Source of the DNA: Saccharothrix ecbatanensis
GTDB lineage: Bacteria; Actinomycetota; Actinomycetes; Mycobacteriales; Pseudonocardiaceae
Assembly: GCF_014205015.1 (NCBI RefSeq)
Contig: NZ_JACHMO010000001.1
Span: 8,866,001-8,930,000 of the forward strand
DNA length: 64,000 nt
Direction: 5' to 3'
Below the pieces are notes generated by a model. It did not search any database. It was not told the DNA's origin and saw nothing but the letters and a program-made list of their open reading frames with translations. Shown one piece after another: positions 15,934 to 23,530 of this stretch. How positions within the stretch are numbered: position 1 is the stretch's first letter; every line of letters starts with the position of its first letter. A program made the position numbers and the translations under genes.

Positions 15934-15961
15934 GGACGTCTTCAAGGTAGCAAGGACGTCT
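15934..15961. promoter_or_regulatory. Direct GGACGTCT repeats, putative operator
   Basis: GGACGTCT at 15934-15941 and 15954-15961, exactly 20 bp apart (two helical turns), in the divergent gap between the HTH-DUF5919 gene and the Pra-like gene. On the minus strand they flank a possible -10 hexamer TACCTT. A repressor bound here could control both directions. Confidence 0.45.
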
Positions 15962-16069
15962 GTAGTGGTCCCGCTATGCGGTGCTGGCGTCCCCGATTTT
16001 TGCCGAAAGTGGTTGGTGTCGAGGTGCCGGACAGCAGGTCCGGCCGACGCTGATGACAGGAGATCGGCT

Positions 16070-16522
16070 GTGGCGATCACGGGTGGGAGCAGGCTCCCCA
16101 CGTCGCATGACTTCGTGTTCCCGCGTGGTGCGTTGGTGATGGGTGTTGAGCCGGTGCTCAAGTTCCAGTCTGCCGAGGAGCGGGCGAAGGGCCTGCCGGT
16201 TCAGCAGGAGACGGACAAGGAGACCGGGCTGTTGGTGTGGTCGGTGCTGGTGATCGACCAGGCGGCCGAGCGGAAGACCGATGCGGCGGTGACGGTCAAG
16301 ATCGCTGCTCCCCACCAGCCGGTTCCTCCGGAGGCGATTCCGGGGACCGATGTGCGGCCGGTGGTGTTCGAAGGGCTGACGGTGACGCCCTGGATTGACG
16401 ACAAGGTGTGCCGGGGGAGCCACGGGGGTGAGCGGCACCGGTGCCGGGCCAAGCTCGGGTACAGCCTGCGCGCGTCCGGGATGAAGCCGGTCGTCGTCAA
16501 GCCCGCCTCCAAGGCCGCGTGA
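16070..16522 (+). CDS. pra: Pra-like plasmid replication/integration/excision activator
   Basis: A 150-residue protein resembling Pra of pSAM2-type elements: DFVFPRGALVMGVEPVLKF, then DKETGLLVWSVLVID, the proline-rich PVPPEAIPGTDVRPVVFEG and GLTVTPWI, ending LGYSLRASGMKP. Pra activates replication, integration and excision genes of the element. GTG 16070 has AGGAGA about 7 nt upstream. Its stop overlaps the next GTG (GTGA), starting a tightly packed operon of four genes. The assignment rests on recalled similarity. Confidence 0.65.
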   Translation: MAITGGSRLPTSHDFVFPRGALVMGVEPVLKFQSAEERAKGLPVQQETDKETGLLVWSVLVIDQAAERKTDAAVTVKIAAPHQPVPPEAIPGTDVRPVVFEGLTVTPWIDDKVCRGSHGGERHRCRAKLGYSLRASGMKPVVVKPASKAA

Positions 16523-16782
16523 TCCCGGTGGCGGACATGGTGCGTCTTCACGTGACTGCTGACCTGCCGATGCGGGTCGAACCGCTGGTGTTCGTGGGGC
16601 GGGTCGAGGTCCGGTTTGGCAACGCCTTCCCTGCCGTGCTGTTGGTGGACCACGCGGCACTTCCGCGTCTGGTGCGTAGCCTCACCGAGGGACAGGCGGT
16701 TCTGGATCAGGTGGTCTTTTCGGCGGCAGGGCGGCATGTGCTGGTTGAGGAGGTCGGTGATGACGCCACCGGGGAGGGTTGA
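16519..16782 (+). CDS. Small island protein, unknown
   Basis: An 87-residue protein beginning at GTG 16519, which overlaps the pra stop by 4 bp; an internal ATG at 16537 is an alternative. It contains RLHVTADLPMRVEPLVFVGRV, LVDHAALPRLVRSLTEGQ and a C-terminal HVLVEEVGD. No domain recognised. Overlap with genes on both sides shows it is part of the element operon. Confidence 0.55.
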   Translation: MIPVADMVRLHVTADLPMRVEPLVFVGRVEVRFGNAFPAVLLVDHAALPRLVRSLTEGQAVLDQVVFSAAGRHVLVEEVGDDATGEG

Positions 16783-17161
16783 GCCGGTGGCCCTGTCGCA
16801 GGTGGGCGGCAACGTCGCCGAGGTCGTGGCGCGCTACCCGGAGCTTGGCCGTCTGGTCGACCTGGAGGCGGCAGGGTGGTCGTTCATCCACCGCTTCGAC
16901 GCCGAGGGCGTGGACCGGGTCGATGCGTTCCGGGAGTGGCCGGACGGGTGGCTGGACTGCCTGCGCGTCCGCTCGGCCACGGATGCGATGGCGCTGCGTT
17001 CGGCTGGTGGTGATCCGCCCGCGATGACGTGGGAGAAGACGGGCGGACTTGTGGAGGTTGTCGGTGAGTTGTTGACGCTCCCGGCGCCGGATGAGCGGAC
17101 GGCTCCTCGTCTGGTGTTGGGTGCTGCTCTGCGGTTGTGGACTCCTGGGGGTTGGCGGTGA
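16760..17161 (+). CDS. Island protein, unknown (133 aa)
   Basis: ATG 16760, with GAGGAGGT just upstream inside the previous gene, begins a 133-residue protein (VAEVVARYPELGRLVDLE, GWSFIHRFDAEGVDRVDAFR, WPDGWLDCLRVRSATDA). It overlaps the previous gene by 23 bp and the XRE gene by 4 bp (GTGA). I recall similar proteins of unknown function in actinomycete elements between pra-type genes and XRE regulators. No catalytic motif is visible. Confidence 0.6.
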   Translation: MTPPGRVEPVALSQVGGNVAEVVARYPELGRLVDLEAAGWSFIHRFDAEGVDRVDAFREWPDGWLDCLRVRSATDAMALRSAGGDPPAMTWEKTGGLVEVVGELLTLPAPDERTAPRLVLGAALRLWTPGGWR

Positions 17162-17649
17162 CCGAGGAGCGGAAACCCACGCGTCAGCCGCCTCGTCGTG
17201 CGACCTATCAGGAGGTGTTGGGGGCGCATCTGCGGGCCTTGCGGCGGCAGCGGGATGTCAAGGCGTCGGTGATCGCGGAGCGGTTCGAGGTGTCGGAAGC
17301 GCTGTTGTCGAAAGTTGAACGGGGCGCGAGAGGGCCGAGTCCCGCCACGCTGGCGATGTACTGCGAGGTTCTGGGTGTGCCGCTGCTCGATCTGTTGGCG
17401 GACGTGGCGATGCGGCATCGGGAGCTGTTGGACCCCTTCGATCCGCTGCTTCGTCTTGAGTTGCCGCCGTACGTGCGGGCACTGGACGGGCTCGCCCTCT
17501 ACGCGGGTATCCCGGCCCGGCACATGCCCAGGTCCGTCCCGGCCCGCATCCCCGACACCACGACCATGATCTTCGGCGCGAGCGATGTCCGCGCCCCGCA
17601 GCACTCGCCTGCACGACCTCCGGCACACGGGCAACACGCTGGTGGCTGA
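17158..17649 (+). CDS. XRE-family regulator, 3' end altered by deletion
   Basis: GTG 17158 overlaps the preceding stop. Residues ~15-80 form a clear XRE helix-turn-helix (LRALRRQRDVKASVIAERF, EALLSKVERGARGPSPATLA), followed by LPPYVRALDGLALYAGIP. From about codon 140 the frame runs through integrase coding DNA in the wrong phase (ending PARPPAHGQHAGG), so the native C-terminus is replaced by junk after a deletion junction near 17575-17600. It probably still binds DNA. Likely role: control of the element. Confidence 0.7.
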   Translation: MTEERKPTRQPPRRATYQEVLGAHLRALRRQRDVKASVIAERFEVSEALLSKVERGARGPSPATLAMYCEVLGVPLLDLLADVAMRHRELLDPFDPLLRLELPPYVRALDGLALYAGIPARHMPRSVPARIPDTTTMIFGASDVRAPQHSPARPPAHGQHAGG

Positions 17650-17827
17650 GACCGGGGCGACGCTCCACGAACTCCTGGATTGGATGGGTCATAGCTCCGC
17701 CCGCGCGGCGCTCACCTACCTCCACTCGAGGGAGGAGAGGGGGCGGAAGATCCACAGAAAGCAAAAGACCGTCCACATGGGACGGTCCGTAAGCGGTCTA
17801 CCAGCACTGGAGCAAGAGAGCGGGTGA
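17585..17827 (+). pseudogene. int: Tyrosine integrase, C-terminal fragment only
   Basis: Eighty codons remain of a phage/AICE tyrosine recombinase: LHDLRHTGNTLVAETGATL (His and Arg of the RHR motif), MGHSSARAA (second His) and ALTYLH with the catalytic Tyr. The DNA-binding and first catalytic-Arg regions are missing, so it is inactive. The stop codon TGA (17825-17827) overlaps the 3' end of tRNA-Gly, the classic position of an integrase reading into its attachment site. The 5' boundary coincides with the XRE frame disruption. Confidence 0.85.
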
Positions 17828-17863
17828 CCGGGATCGAACCGGCATGACCAGCTTGGAAGGCTG
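17760..17863 (+). repeat. Right attachment-site copy (overlaps int and tRNA-Gly)
   Basis: Right-hand partner of 11143-11246, identical at about four fifths of positions with no gaps; the best conserved parts are the first 50 nt (four differences) and the 13-15 nt around the anticodon/variable region. It includes the end of the integrase fragment and the 3' half of the intact tRNA-Gly. Confidence 0.75.
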
Positions 17864-17889
17864 GGGCTCTACCATTGAGCTACACCCGC
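17819..17889 (-). tRNA. tRNA-Gly (anticodon TCC)
   Basis: The minus strand folds as a complete cloverleaf: acceptor GCGGGTG/CACCCGC, D-arm AGCTCAATGGTAGAGC, anticodon stem-loop CCAGC-CTTCCAA-GCTGG with TCC at 34-36, and T-loop GGTTCGATCCCGG. CCA is not encoded. It is the integration site of the element to its left, and its 3' end overlaps the integrase remnant. Confidence 0.95.
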
Positions 17890-17950
17890 ACCGCGCCTAC
17901 CGGGGTGGGCGCGGGAGTAGCTTAGCTGGTCGCGATAGGCTGGGGTGGAC

Positions 17951-18024
17951 CGGGGCGTGGCGCAGCTTGGTAGCGCACCCGCTTTGGGAGCGGGGGGTCG
18001 CAGGTTCAAATCCTGTCGCCCCGA
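17951..18024 (+). tRNA. tRNA-Pro (anticodon TGG)
   Basis: 74-nt cloverleaf: acceptor CGGGGCG/CGCCCCG, D-arm GGCGCAGCTTGGTAGCGC, anticodon stem-loop CCCGC-TTTGGGA-GCGGG with TGG, and T-loop GGTTCAAATCC. CCA not encoded. It is divergent from tRNA-Gly, 61 bp away. A GC-rich stem followed by TTTTTCTTG just downstream (18028-18069) may terminate it. Confidence 0.95.
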
Positions 18025-18076
18025 CGGTTGCCCTGGCCGACCCTCGTGGTTGGTCAGGGCTTTTTCTTGAACGTGG

Positions 18077-18328
18077 CTAGGCGCCCAGGTCGTTCACGGC
18101 CGTGGAGATCGTCGCTGCCTGGAGCTCCAGCTCGTCATCCGGCGACGTCTCGTCCACGCCTCGCGCCAGGAGCTCCGACCTCGACAGGAGCAGCAGAGCA
18201 CCGCGGTAGTGGTCCGCGTCCAGGAGATCCACCGGCACGACTTCCAACCGTCCCTCGATCAGGACCAGGTTGGGGTCCGGCAGCTGGGAGTTCAGCAACT
18301 CCCGCAGATGACTTGCCTTGACGGTCAT
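18077..18328 (-). CDS. Small protein, unknown (83 aa)
   Basis: An 83-residue acidic protein (TVKASHLRELLNSQLPDPNL, GRLEVVPVDLLDADHYRGAL, ELELQAATISTAVNDLGA) with ATG 18328. Regular helix-like heptads and G/C-biased third positions suggest a real gene, but no family is recognised and the RBS is weak. It lies between tRNA-Pro and the LysR gene, reading the same way as the latter. Confidence 0.5.
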   Translation of the reverse strand: MTVKASHLRELLNSQLPDPNLVLIEGRLEVVPVDLLDADHYRGALLLLSRSELLARGVDETSPDDELELQAATISTAVNDLGA

Positions 18329-18367
18329 TCGTTCGGCCTACCCGACACGCCGCGTAGCGAAACGCGG

Positions 18368-18409
18368 GCCGTTCTTGAGCACACTCGCGCCCGGGCGCTC
18401 AAGAACGGC
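18368..18409 (-). terminator. Terminator hairpin after the LysR gene
   Basis: GCCGTTCTTGAGC (18368-18380) and GCTCAAGAACGGC (18397-18409) form a perfect 13-bp stem with a 16-nt loop, 10 bp beyond the LysR stop at 18419 (minus strand). This is a factor-independent-type terminator without a strong U-tract. Confidence 0.75.
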
Positions 18410-18418
18410 TCCCCAGTG

Positions 18419-19324
18419 TCAGGCCGGTGTGGCTACCTGCTCGCTCACCACTTGCGCCGCCGCCGACACGAGTGCCGTCACGGACGGGTTGGTGGAGTTG
18501 TCCCTCCGCCACGCGAACTGGGTGTACACCCTGAACGGCGGGACCCACGGCAGCCGGCACAGCCTGCCGTCGGCGAGCTCCGCCGCGACCGTCACCTCGG
18601 GGACAAGCGAAATCCCCAGACCCGAGGCGACCGCGCGCTTGGCGGCATCGATCGAGTCGAGCGCCAGCACCGGCGACTTCGACTCCGTTTCCTGCAAACC
18701 CAACGCCTGCTCGAACTGCTCGTAGTAACTGGCGCCGTTCTCCGCCCGGATGAGCGTGCTGCCCCGCAGCTCGTCCTCGGTGATCACCGAACGCCTCGTG
18801 AGCGCGTGGCTGGGACCGGCGACCATGGCCAACGGCTCCGGGCACAGCACCGTCGTCTCCAACCCCTCGCGGGGCTCCACGGAGCCGATGAAGAAGGTGC
18901 AGTCCAGCCGCCCCTCACGCACCGAGGTCAGGTTCGCCTGGGTGTTCCGTGAATGGAGGGAGATCTGGACGCTCGGGTAGCGCCAGCACATGTACTCGAT
19001 CAGTGGTAGCAGACGGTAGTCGGTCAGACTCTGTGCGCTGCCGATGACCAGCTTGCCGTGCGGCTCGCCGTTCATCGTTATGGCTTTTCTTGCCTTGTCG
19101 GTCAGGGTGATGATGTTCCGTGCGAACGGTAAGAGCTCGACACCGGCAGAGGTCATCTGGATGCCGCGCGGAAGTCGCCGGAACAGGGGCACGCCGAGGG
19201 TTTCTTCGAGTGCCTTGATCCGGGTGGTGATGGTGGGCTGCGAGCAATTCAGCGTGGCGGCTGCCTTGGTGAAACTGCCCGTTTGAACCACAGTTGTGAA
19301 CGCCAAAAGTTGACGCGTCTCCAT
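18419..19324 (-). CDS. LysR-family transcriptional regulator
   Basis: A 301-residue regulator with an N-terminal winged HTH (ETRQLLAFTTVVQTGSFTKA, NCSQPTITTRIKALEETLGV) and a C-terminal periplasmic-binding-protein-like effector domain (KLVIGSAQSLTDYRLLPLIE ... LALDSIDAAKRAVASGLGIS). ATG 19324 is the residue before ETRQ; upstream in-frame codons add unrelated sequence. LysR proteins usually control a divergent neighbour, but the 1.26 kb upstream has no convincing gene, so the target is not apparent. Confidence 0.9.
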   Translation of the reverse strand: METRQLLAFTTVVQTGSFTKAAATLNCSQPTITTRIKALEETLGVPLFRRLPRGIQMTSAGVELLPFARNIITLTDKARKAITMNGEPHGKLVIGSAQSLTDYRLLPLIEYMCWRYPSVQISLHSRNTQANLTSVREGRLDCTFFIGSVEPREGLETTVLCPEPLAMVAGPSHALTRRSVITEDELRGSTLIRAENGASYYEQFEQALGLQETESKSPVLALDSIDAAKRAVASGLGISLVPEVTVAAELADGRLCRLPWVPPFRVYTQFAWRRDNSTNPSVTALVSAAAQVVSEQVATPA

Positions 19325-20581
19325 GGAGCTCCCCAACGGTGCGGATAAGTGGTCCACGAGAGGCCGGTGTAGGACGGCGTCGTGATCTCTTGTGCATGGC
19401 GGCAGCCGACCCTGGCTGCGCTTATGCGTGCGCGCGGCCTGAGGTCGATCAACAACGCCGCTCTACCGTGAGGGATGGCACCCGGTGGTCGGGCGGAGTG
19501 CCCGCCACCCGTCGGACACCGACGACAAGGCCGGCGCCCAGTGATGATCCAGATTTTGTGTTCGGCAGCGGCGGAATGGATCTCATCGGGTCATCGGCAC
19601 CTTGTCTGGTAGGTGGTTAAAGAGCTCGATGACATTGTCTCGCTCGTTCCTGTCGGTCCCGGTTGCCGGTTGCGTCCGCTGCTGACCCCCCAGAACGTCC
19701 GGCAACACAATTATTCCTGGTCGAACACGCGGGTCCGGGCGTCACGCTACCTGAAACCCACACTAATGGACTACGGCGACTGGAGTCATCTCGACAAGTG
19801 AAAACTTTCGGTCGGGTACTACTCCAAACGGCCTCAATTCACTCCTTGTGCCCAACCCTCCCCTCGTGCCGGTTGCGCAACGTGACGCTGCGCTACGACA
19901 TACGTGTTACACGACTGTTGGACGGCTTCGTAGGGTGATGACGCGACACGCCATAGGCACGGCTCCCTGTGTCACTCGAATGGCCTAGCGATACAGGGTC
20001 TAGTTGGACCGTCTGGCGGGGTCGATACCACCGAACGGTCTACGATCGAGACCGAAAAATGCGGTCCGCCGCCAGGTTGCCGCCAATGGGCGCGTCCGAG
20101 TCAATGCGACCACGGCACCCAGTCAAGACCCGGAACGAACCCGGAACATGGCCGGAACGTGGCCCGGAACGCGTCCGGGATCACGCGCTGCCAAGACCGC
20201 ACTTACCAGGGCTTTGTTTAATAGCCAGTGTTGTGATTTCCGTCCCGTCCGCCGGGGTCCGCCCGTCGCTGTCCCGTGGGTGCCAAGGGCAGCCTCACGG
20301 TTGCGTTGAGGACGGTTGCGACAGTGCGTAATTCGGCCGACACAAAGAATTTGCCGGCCGCACGCAGAATGTGAATCTCGTTCATCCTCTATTGCCGCGA
20401 CAATGGGCGGTCGGCCCCGCGCGGCCCCCGCACCGCCGCCGTCGCACCTGCTTGCGGCCCCCAGAGCCGGGGTGCTAGCGCCCCCGCGCCGGCGGACCGC
20501 CTAGACTCAGGCGGAATCCCGGCGCACCCAGACGCGTTCCCGGGATGTTCCGCACGTCGTGCCCGTTACGAGGAGACCACG
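19325..20581. other. 1.26-kb gene-poor region upstream of tig
   Basis: No open frame here has both an RBS and plausible protein features. Composition up to about 20400 is visibly less GC-rich than the flanking genes, suggesting decayed or regulatory DNA. It contains the phased CCGGAAC motifs at 20130-20170 and, just before tig, GCCTAGACTC (near 20501-20510), whose TAGACT could be a -10 element. It might include remnants of a lost LysR target gene. Confidence 0.5.
20130..20170. repeat. Four helically phased CCGGAAC motifs
   Basis: CCGGAAC starts at 20130, 20141, 20152 and 20164 (spacings 11, 11, 12), placing all copies on about the same face of the helix. Such an array usually reflects cooperative protein binding. 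It lies about 410 bp before tig. No regulator is identified. Confidence 0.6.
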
Positions 20582-21946
20582 TTGAAGAGCACCGTCGAGC
20601 ACCTGAGCCCGACGCGGGTCCGGATCAACGTCGAGGTGCCGTTCGACGAGCTCAAGTCGGACTTCGACCGCGCGTACCGGAAGCTGGCCAAGCAGGTCCG
20701 CATCCCCGGCTTCCGCCCCGGCAAGGCCCCCGCCCGCGTGCTGGAGAGCCGCATCGGCCGCGCGCCCGTCCTGGACGAGGTCGTCCAGGAGGCGATCCCC
20801 GCCAAGTACCTGGAGGCGGTCAACTCCGGTGAGCTGCGCACCCTCGGCCGCCCCGACTTCGAGGTGACCAAGATCGAGGACGGCGAGTCGCTGGCGTTCA
20901 CCGCCGAGGTCGACGTCCGCCCAGAGATCACCGTCCCGGCCTTCGGCGACCTCACGGTCAGCGTCGACGACCAGGAGGTCACCGACGAGGACGTGGACAC
21001 CCAGCTGAACGAGCTGCGCGCCCGCTTCGCCACCCTGACCGGCGTCCAGCGCCCGGCCGAGAACGGCGACTTCGTCGTGGTCGACCTGTCGGCGACCGTG
21101 GACGGCGAGGAGGTCGAGGAGGCCAAGACCGCCGGCCTGTCCTACGAGATCGGCTCCGGCCAGCTCGTCGAGGGCATCGACGAGGCCCTGATCGGCGCCT
21201 CCGACGGCGAGTCCCGCAACTTCACCACCACCCTGGTCGCCGGTGAGCACGCCGGCCGCGACGCCGACGTCACCGTCGTGCTGACCTCGGTCAAGGAGCG
21301 CCAGCTGCCGGAGTTGGACGACGAGTTCGCCCAGCTGGCGAGCGAGTTCGACACCCTGGACGAGCTGAAGGCCGACCTGCGCACCCGCCTGGGCCGCGTG
21401 AAGAAGATGCAGCAGGGCGTCCAGGCCCGGGACAAGGTGCTGGAGGCGCTGATGGCCAGCGTCGAGGTGCCGCTGCCCGAGGCCGTCGTCCAGGGCGAGG
21501 TCGACGCGCGTGCGCACGACGCGATCCACGCCCTTGAGCACGACGAGGCGCGCTTCGCCGAGTGGCTGGCCGAGCAGGGCCAGACCAAGGAGGAGTTCGA
21601 CGCCGAGGTGCGCGAGGCCTCCGAGCAGGCGGTCAAGACCCAGCTCGTGCTGGACGCGATCGCCGACGCCGAGCAGCTCAGCGTGACCGACGCCGAGCTG
21701 ACCGAGCGGATCATCTACCAGGCCCAGCGGTTCGGCGTGAGCCCGGACGAGTACGTCAAGCGGGCGCAGCAGTCGGGCCAGCTCGGCGCGATCTTCGCCG
21801 ACGTGCGCCGCGGCAAGGCGCTGGCCACGGTCGTGCGCCAGGCCACCGTCACCGACGCGGCCGGCAACGCCCTCGACCTCGACGAGCTTTTCGGTGAGGC
21901 GAAGCCCGAGGCCAAGTCCACTGAGGAAGCCGCCAACGCGGAGTGA
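20582..21946 (+). CDS. tig: Trigger factor
   Basis: Ribosome-bound chaperone and peptidyl-prolyl isomerase, 454 residues. The N-terminal ribosome-binding domain includes the signature PGFRPGKAP at ~43-51. The FKBP-like PPIase domain follows ([19 protein letters not shown] ... [15 protein letters not shown] segment near 185), then the helical C-terminal chaperone domain and an acidic/alanine tail. The start is TTG 20582 with GAGGAGA 7 nt upstream; it begins [14 protein letters not shown] as in other actinobacterial trigger factors, so the rare start codon looks genuine. It is followed by a terminator and the clpP genes, as in mycobacteria. Confidence 0.95.
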   Translation: MKSTVEHLSPTRVRINVEVPFDELKSDFDRAYRKLAKQVRIPGFRPGKAPARVLESRIGRAPVLDEVVQEAIPAKYLEAVNSGELRTLGRPDFEVTKIEDGESLAFTAEVDVRPEITVPAFGDLTVSVDDQEVTDEDVDTQLNELRARFATLTGVQRPAENGDFVVVDLSATVDGEEVEEAKTAGLSYEIGSGQLVEGIDEALIGASDGESRNFTTTLVAGEHAGRDADVTVVLTSVKERQLPELDDEFAQLASEFDTLDELKADLRTRLGRVKKMQQGVQARDKVLEALMASVEVPLPEAVVQGEVDARAHDAIHALEHDEARFAEWLAEQGQTKEEFDAEVREASEQAVKTQLVLDAIADAEQLSVTDAELTERIIYQAQRFGVSPDEYVKRAQQSGQLGAIFADVRRGKALATVVRQATVTDAAGNALDLDELFGEAKPEAKSTEEAANAE

Positions 21947-21960
21947 AGCCCTGAGCGAAC

Positions 21961-21992
21961 GCGGGCGGTGTCGGTACGTCGACGCCGCCCGC
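21961..21992 (+). terminator. tig terminator hairpin
   Basis: GCGGGCGGTGTCG (21961-21973) pairs with CGACGCCGCCCGC (21980-21992) over 13 bp including one G-U wobble, with a 6-nt loop and a TTCGTT tail. It lies 15 bp after the tig stop and separates tig from clpP1. Confidence 0.75.
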
Positions 21993-22059
21993 CTTCGTTA
22001 AGGTCGTTGCTACGAGACTCTTTTCGGCACAGCTAGTCGGCAAAGTTAGGCAGGCAGAC

Positions 22060-22668
22060 GTGACGCAGCATTCCTTCCCGACGCCCGAGATGCGAGCGGC
22101 CACGGGGATGAACCTCAACGACTCGGTCTACGAGCGCCTGCTCCGCGAGCGGATCATCGTCCTGGGGTCGCAGGTCGAAGAGGGCATCGCCAACCAGATC
22201 ACCGCCCAGCTCCTCCTCCTCGCGGCCGAGGACCCGGAGAAGGACATCACGCTCTACATCAACTCGCCCGGCGGCTCGGTGACCGCGGGCATGGCGATCT
22301 TCGACACGATGCAGCTCATCGAGCCGGACGTGGCCACCTACGCGATGGGCCTGGCCGCCTCGATGGGGCAGTTCCTGCTCTCCGCGGGCACGCCCGGCAA
22401 GCGGCACGCGCTCCCGCACGCCCGCATCCTCATGCACCAGCCCTCGGCGGGTGTCGGCGGCACGGCGGCGGACATCGCGATCCAGGCGGACATGCTCACC
22501 AAGACGAAGCACGAGATGGCCGAGCTGATCGCGGAGCACACCGGTCAGTCGGTCGAGCGCATCGTCGCCGACTCGGACCGCGACCGCTGGTTCACCGCAC
22601 AGGAAGCCCTGGAGTACGGCTTCGTGGACAAGGTGATCAGCCGCGCCAGCCAGGCGTCGACCAACTGA
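22060..22668 (+). CDS. clpP1: ATP-dependent Clp protease proteolytic subunit 1
   Basis: Serine peptidase subunit of the ClpP1P2 tetradecamer that degrades proteins fed by ClpX or ClpC; essential in several actinobacteria. The 202-residue product carries the triad Ser101 ([10 protein letters not shown]), His126 (ARILMHQPS) and Asp175 (DSDRDRWFT). GTG 22060 is a weakly supported start; an in-frame ATG at 22090 or 22108 could be used. It is followed 28 bp later by clpP2, forming the usual clpP1P2 operon. Confidence 0.95.
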   Translation: MTQHSFPTPEMRAATGMNLNDSVYERLLRERIIVLGSQVEEGIANQITAQLLLLAAEDPEKDITLYINSPGGSVTAGMAIFDTMQLIEPDVATYAMGLAASMGQFLLSAGTPGKRHALPHARILMHQPSAGVGGTAADIAIQADMLTKTKHEMAELIAEHTGQSVERIVADSDRDRWFTAQEALEYGFVDKVISRASQASTN

Positions 22669-22696
22669 CCGCGAGCAGAGCACCAGGAGACCTGAA

Positions 22697-23323
22697 GTGA
22701 GCCAGTTCCACGCGCCGCAGTCCCGGTACGTGCTCCCGTCGTTCGTCGAGCGCACCAGCTACGGCATCAAGGAGTCCAACCCGTACAACAAGCTGTTCGA
22801 GGAACGCATCATCTTCCTCGGCGTGCAGGTGGACGACGCGTCGGCCAACGACGTGATGGCCCAGCTGCTCGTGCTGGAGTCGGAGGACCCCGACCGCGAC
22901 ATCCTGATGTACATCAACTCGCCTGGTGGCTCGTTCACCTCGCTGATGGCCATCTACGACACCATGCAGTTCGTCCGCCCCGACATCCAGACCTACTGCC
23001 TGGGCCAAGCGGCCTCGGCGGCGGCTGTGCTGCTCGCGGCGGGCACCCCGGGCAAGCGGCACGCGCTGCCGAACGCCCGGATCCTGATCCACCAGCCGGC
23101 CACCGAGGGCGTCTACGGGCAGGTCTCCGACCTGGAGATCCAGTCCAACGAGATCCAGCGGGTGCGCAGGCTGCTGGAGTCGACCCTCGCCCGGCACACC
23201 AACCAGACGCCCGAGCAGGTGCGCACGGACATCGAGCGCGACAAGATCCTCACCGCCGCCGAGGCGAAGGACTACGGCCTGATCGACAGCGTTCTGCCGT
23301 ACCGGAAGCTCTCGGCGAAGTAG
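22697..23323 (+). CDS. clpP2: ATP-dependent Clp protease proteolytic subunit 2
   Basis: Partner subunit of ClpP1, 208 residues, with nucleophile Ser107 in [11 protein letters not shown] (Ala replaces the usual Met after the Ser), His132 in ARILIHQPA and Asp in IERDKILTA. The longer N-terminus ([20 protein letters not shown]) is typical of actinobacterial ClpP2. AGGAGA lies 7 nt before GTG 22697. Co-transcribed with clpP1. Confidence 0.95.
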   Translation: MSQFHAPQSRYVLPSFVERTSYGIKESNPYNKLFEERIIFLGVQVDDASANDVMAQLLVLESEDPDRDILMYINSPGGSFTSLMAIYDTMQFVRPDIQTYCLGQAASAAAVLLAAGTPGKRHALPNARILIHQPATEGVYGQVSDLEIQSNEIQRVRRLLESTLARHTNQTPEQVRTDIERDKILTAAEAKDYGLIDSVLPYRKLSAK

Positions 23324-23326
23324 CAC

Positions 23327-23348
23327 CGGCGTGGCGTCCGACACGCCG
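23327..23348 (+). terminator. Short hairpin after clpP2
   Basis: CGGCGTG (23327-23333) and CACGCCG (23342-23348) form a perfect 7-bp stem with an 8-nt loop, beginning 3 bp after the clpP2 stop. It is a modest terminator or attenuator between clpP2 and clpX, which are 207 bp apart; a separate clpX promoter is likely in 23350-23520. Confidence 0.45.
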
Positions 23349-23530
23349 AGCTGACCAGGGGTCCTGTCCAGTTCGGTGTGTCGGGGGCACGCTGGTCCTC
23401 CCGCACAGGCGGGTAGGACAGGTACCGTCGAGGGGAACGGGCGGACCCCGCGTCCAGCGGGCACTCGCCACATCAGCAGTCAGGCGCACTTCACCAGGTC
23501 GTGTGCCGGAGGGGACAGAGGTCAGCGGTC

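Larger units (their letters stand above)
11141..17889. mobile_element. Decayed integrative element (AICE-like) at tRNA-Gly
   Basis: The segment is bounded by imperfect direct repeats (11143-11246 and 17760-17863, ungapped, roughly 80% identical) that include the 3' half of a tRNA; the right copy is part of an intact tRNA-Gly. Inside are an AICE-type regulatory module (HD, Nudix, HTH-DUF5919, Pra-like, two small proteins, XRE), the C-terminal fragment of a tyrosine integrase ending inside the tRNA, and a lower-GC STAND-type gene. Replication, excisionase and transfer genes are absent, so the element should be immobile. Moderate repeat identity suggests an old insertion or remnants of two related elements in tandem. 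Confidence 0.8.

Noticed and set aside
19339..20504. Several 60-120 codon frames between the LysR gene and tig
   Set aside because: Overlapping in several frames, without RBS or codon bias, and the products are low-complexity; treated as noncoding.
21990..22059. ClgR operator before clpP1
   Set aside because: I looked for GTTCGC-N5-GCGAAC-type symmetry and found only a lone GCGAAC near 21956; not enough to call.
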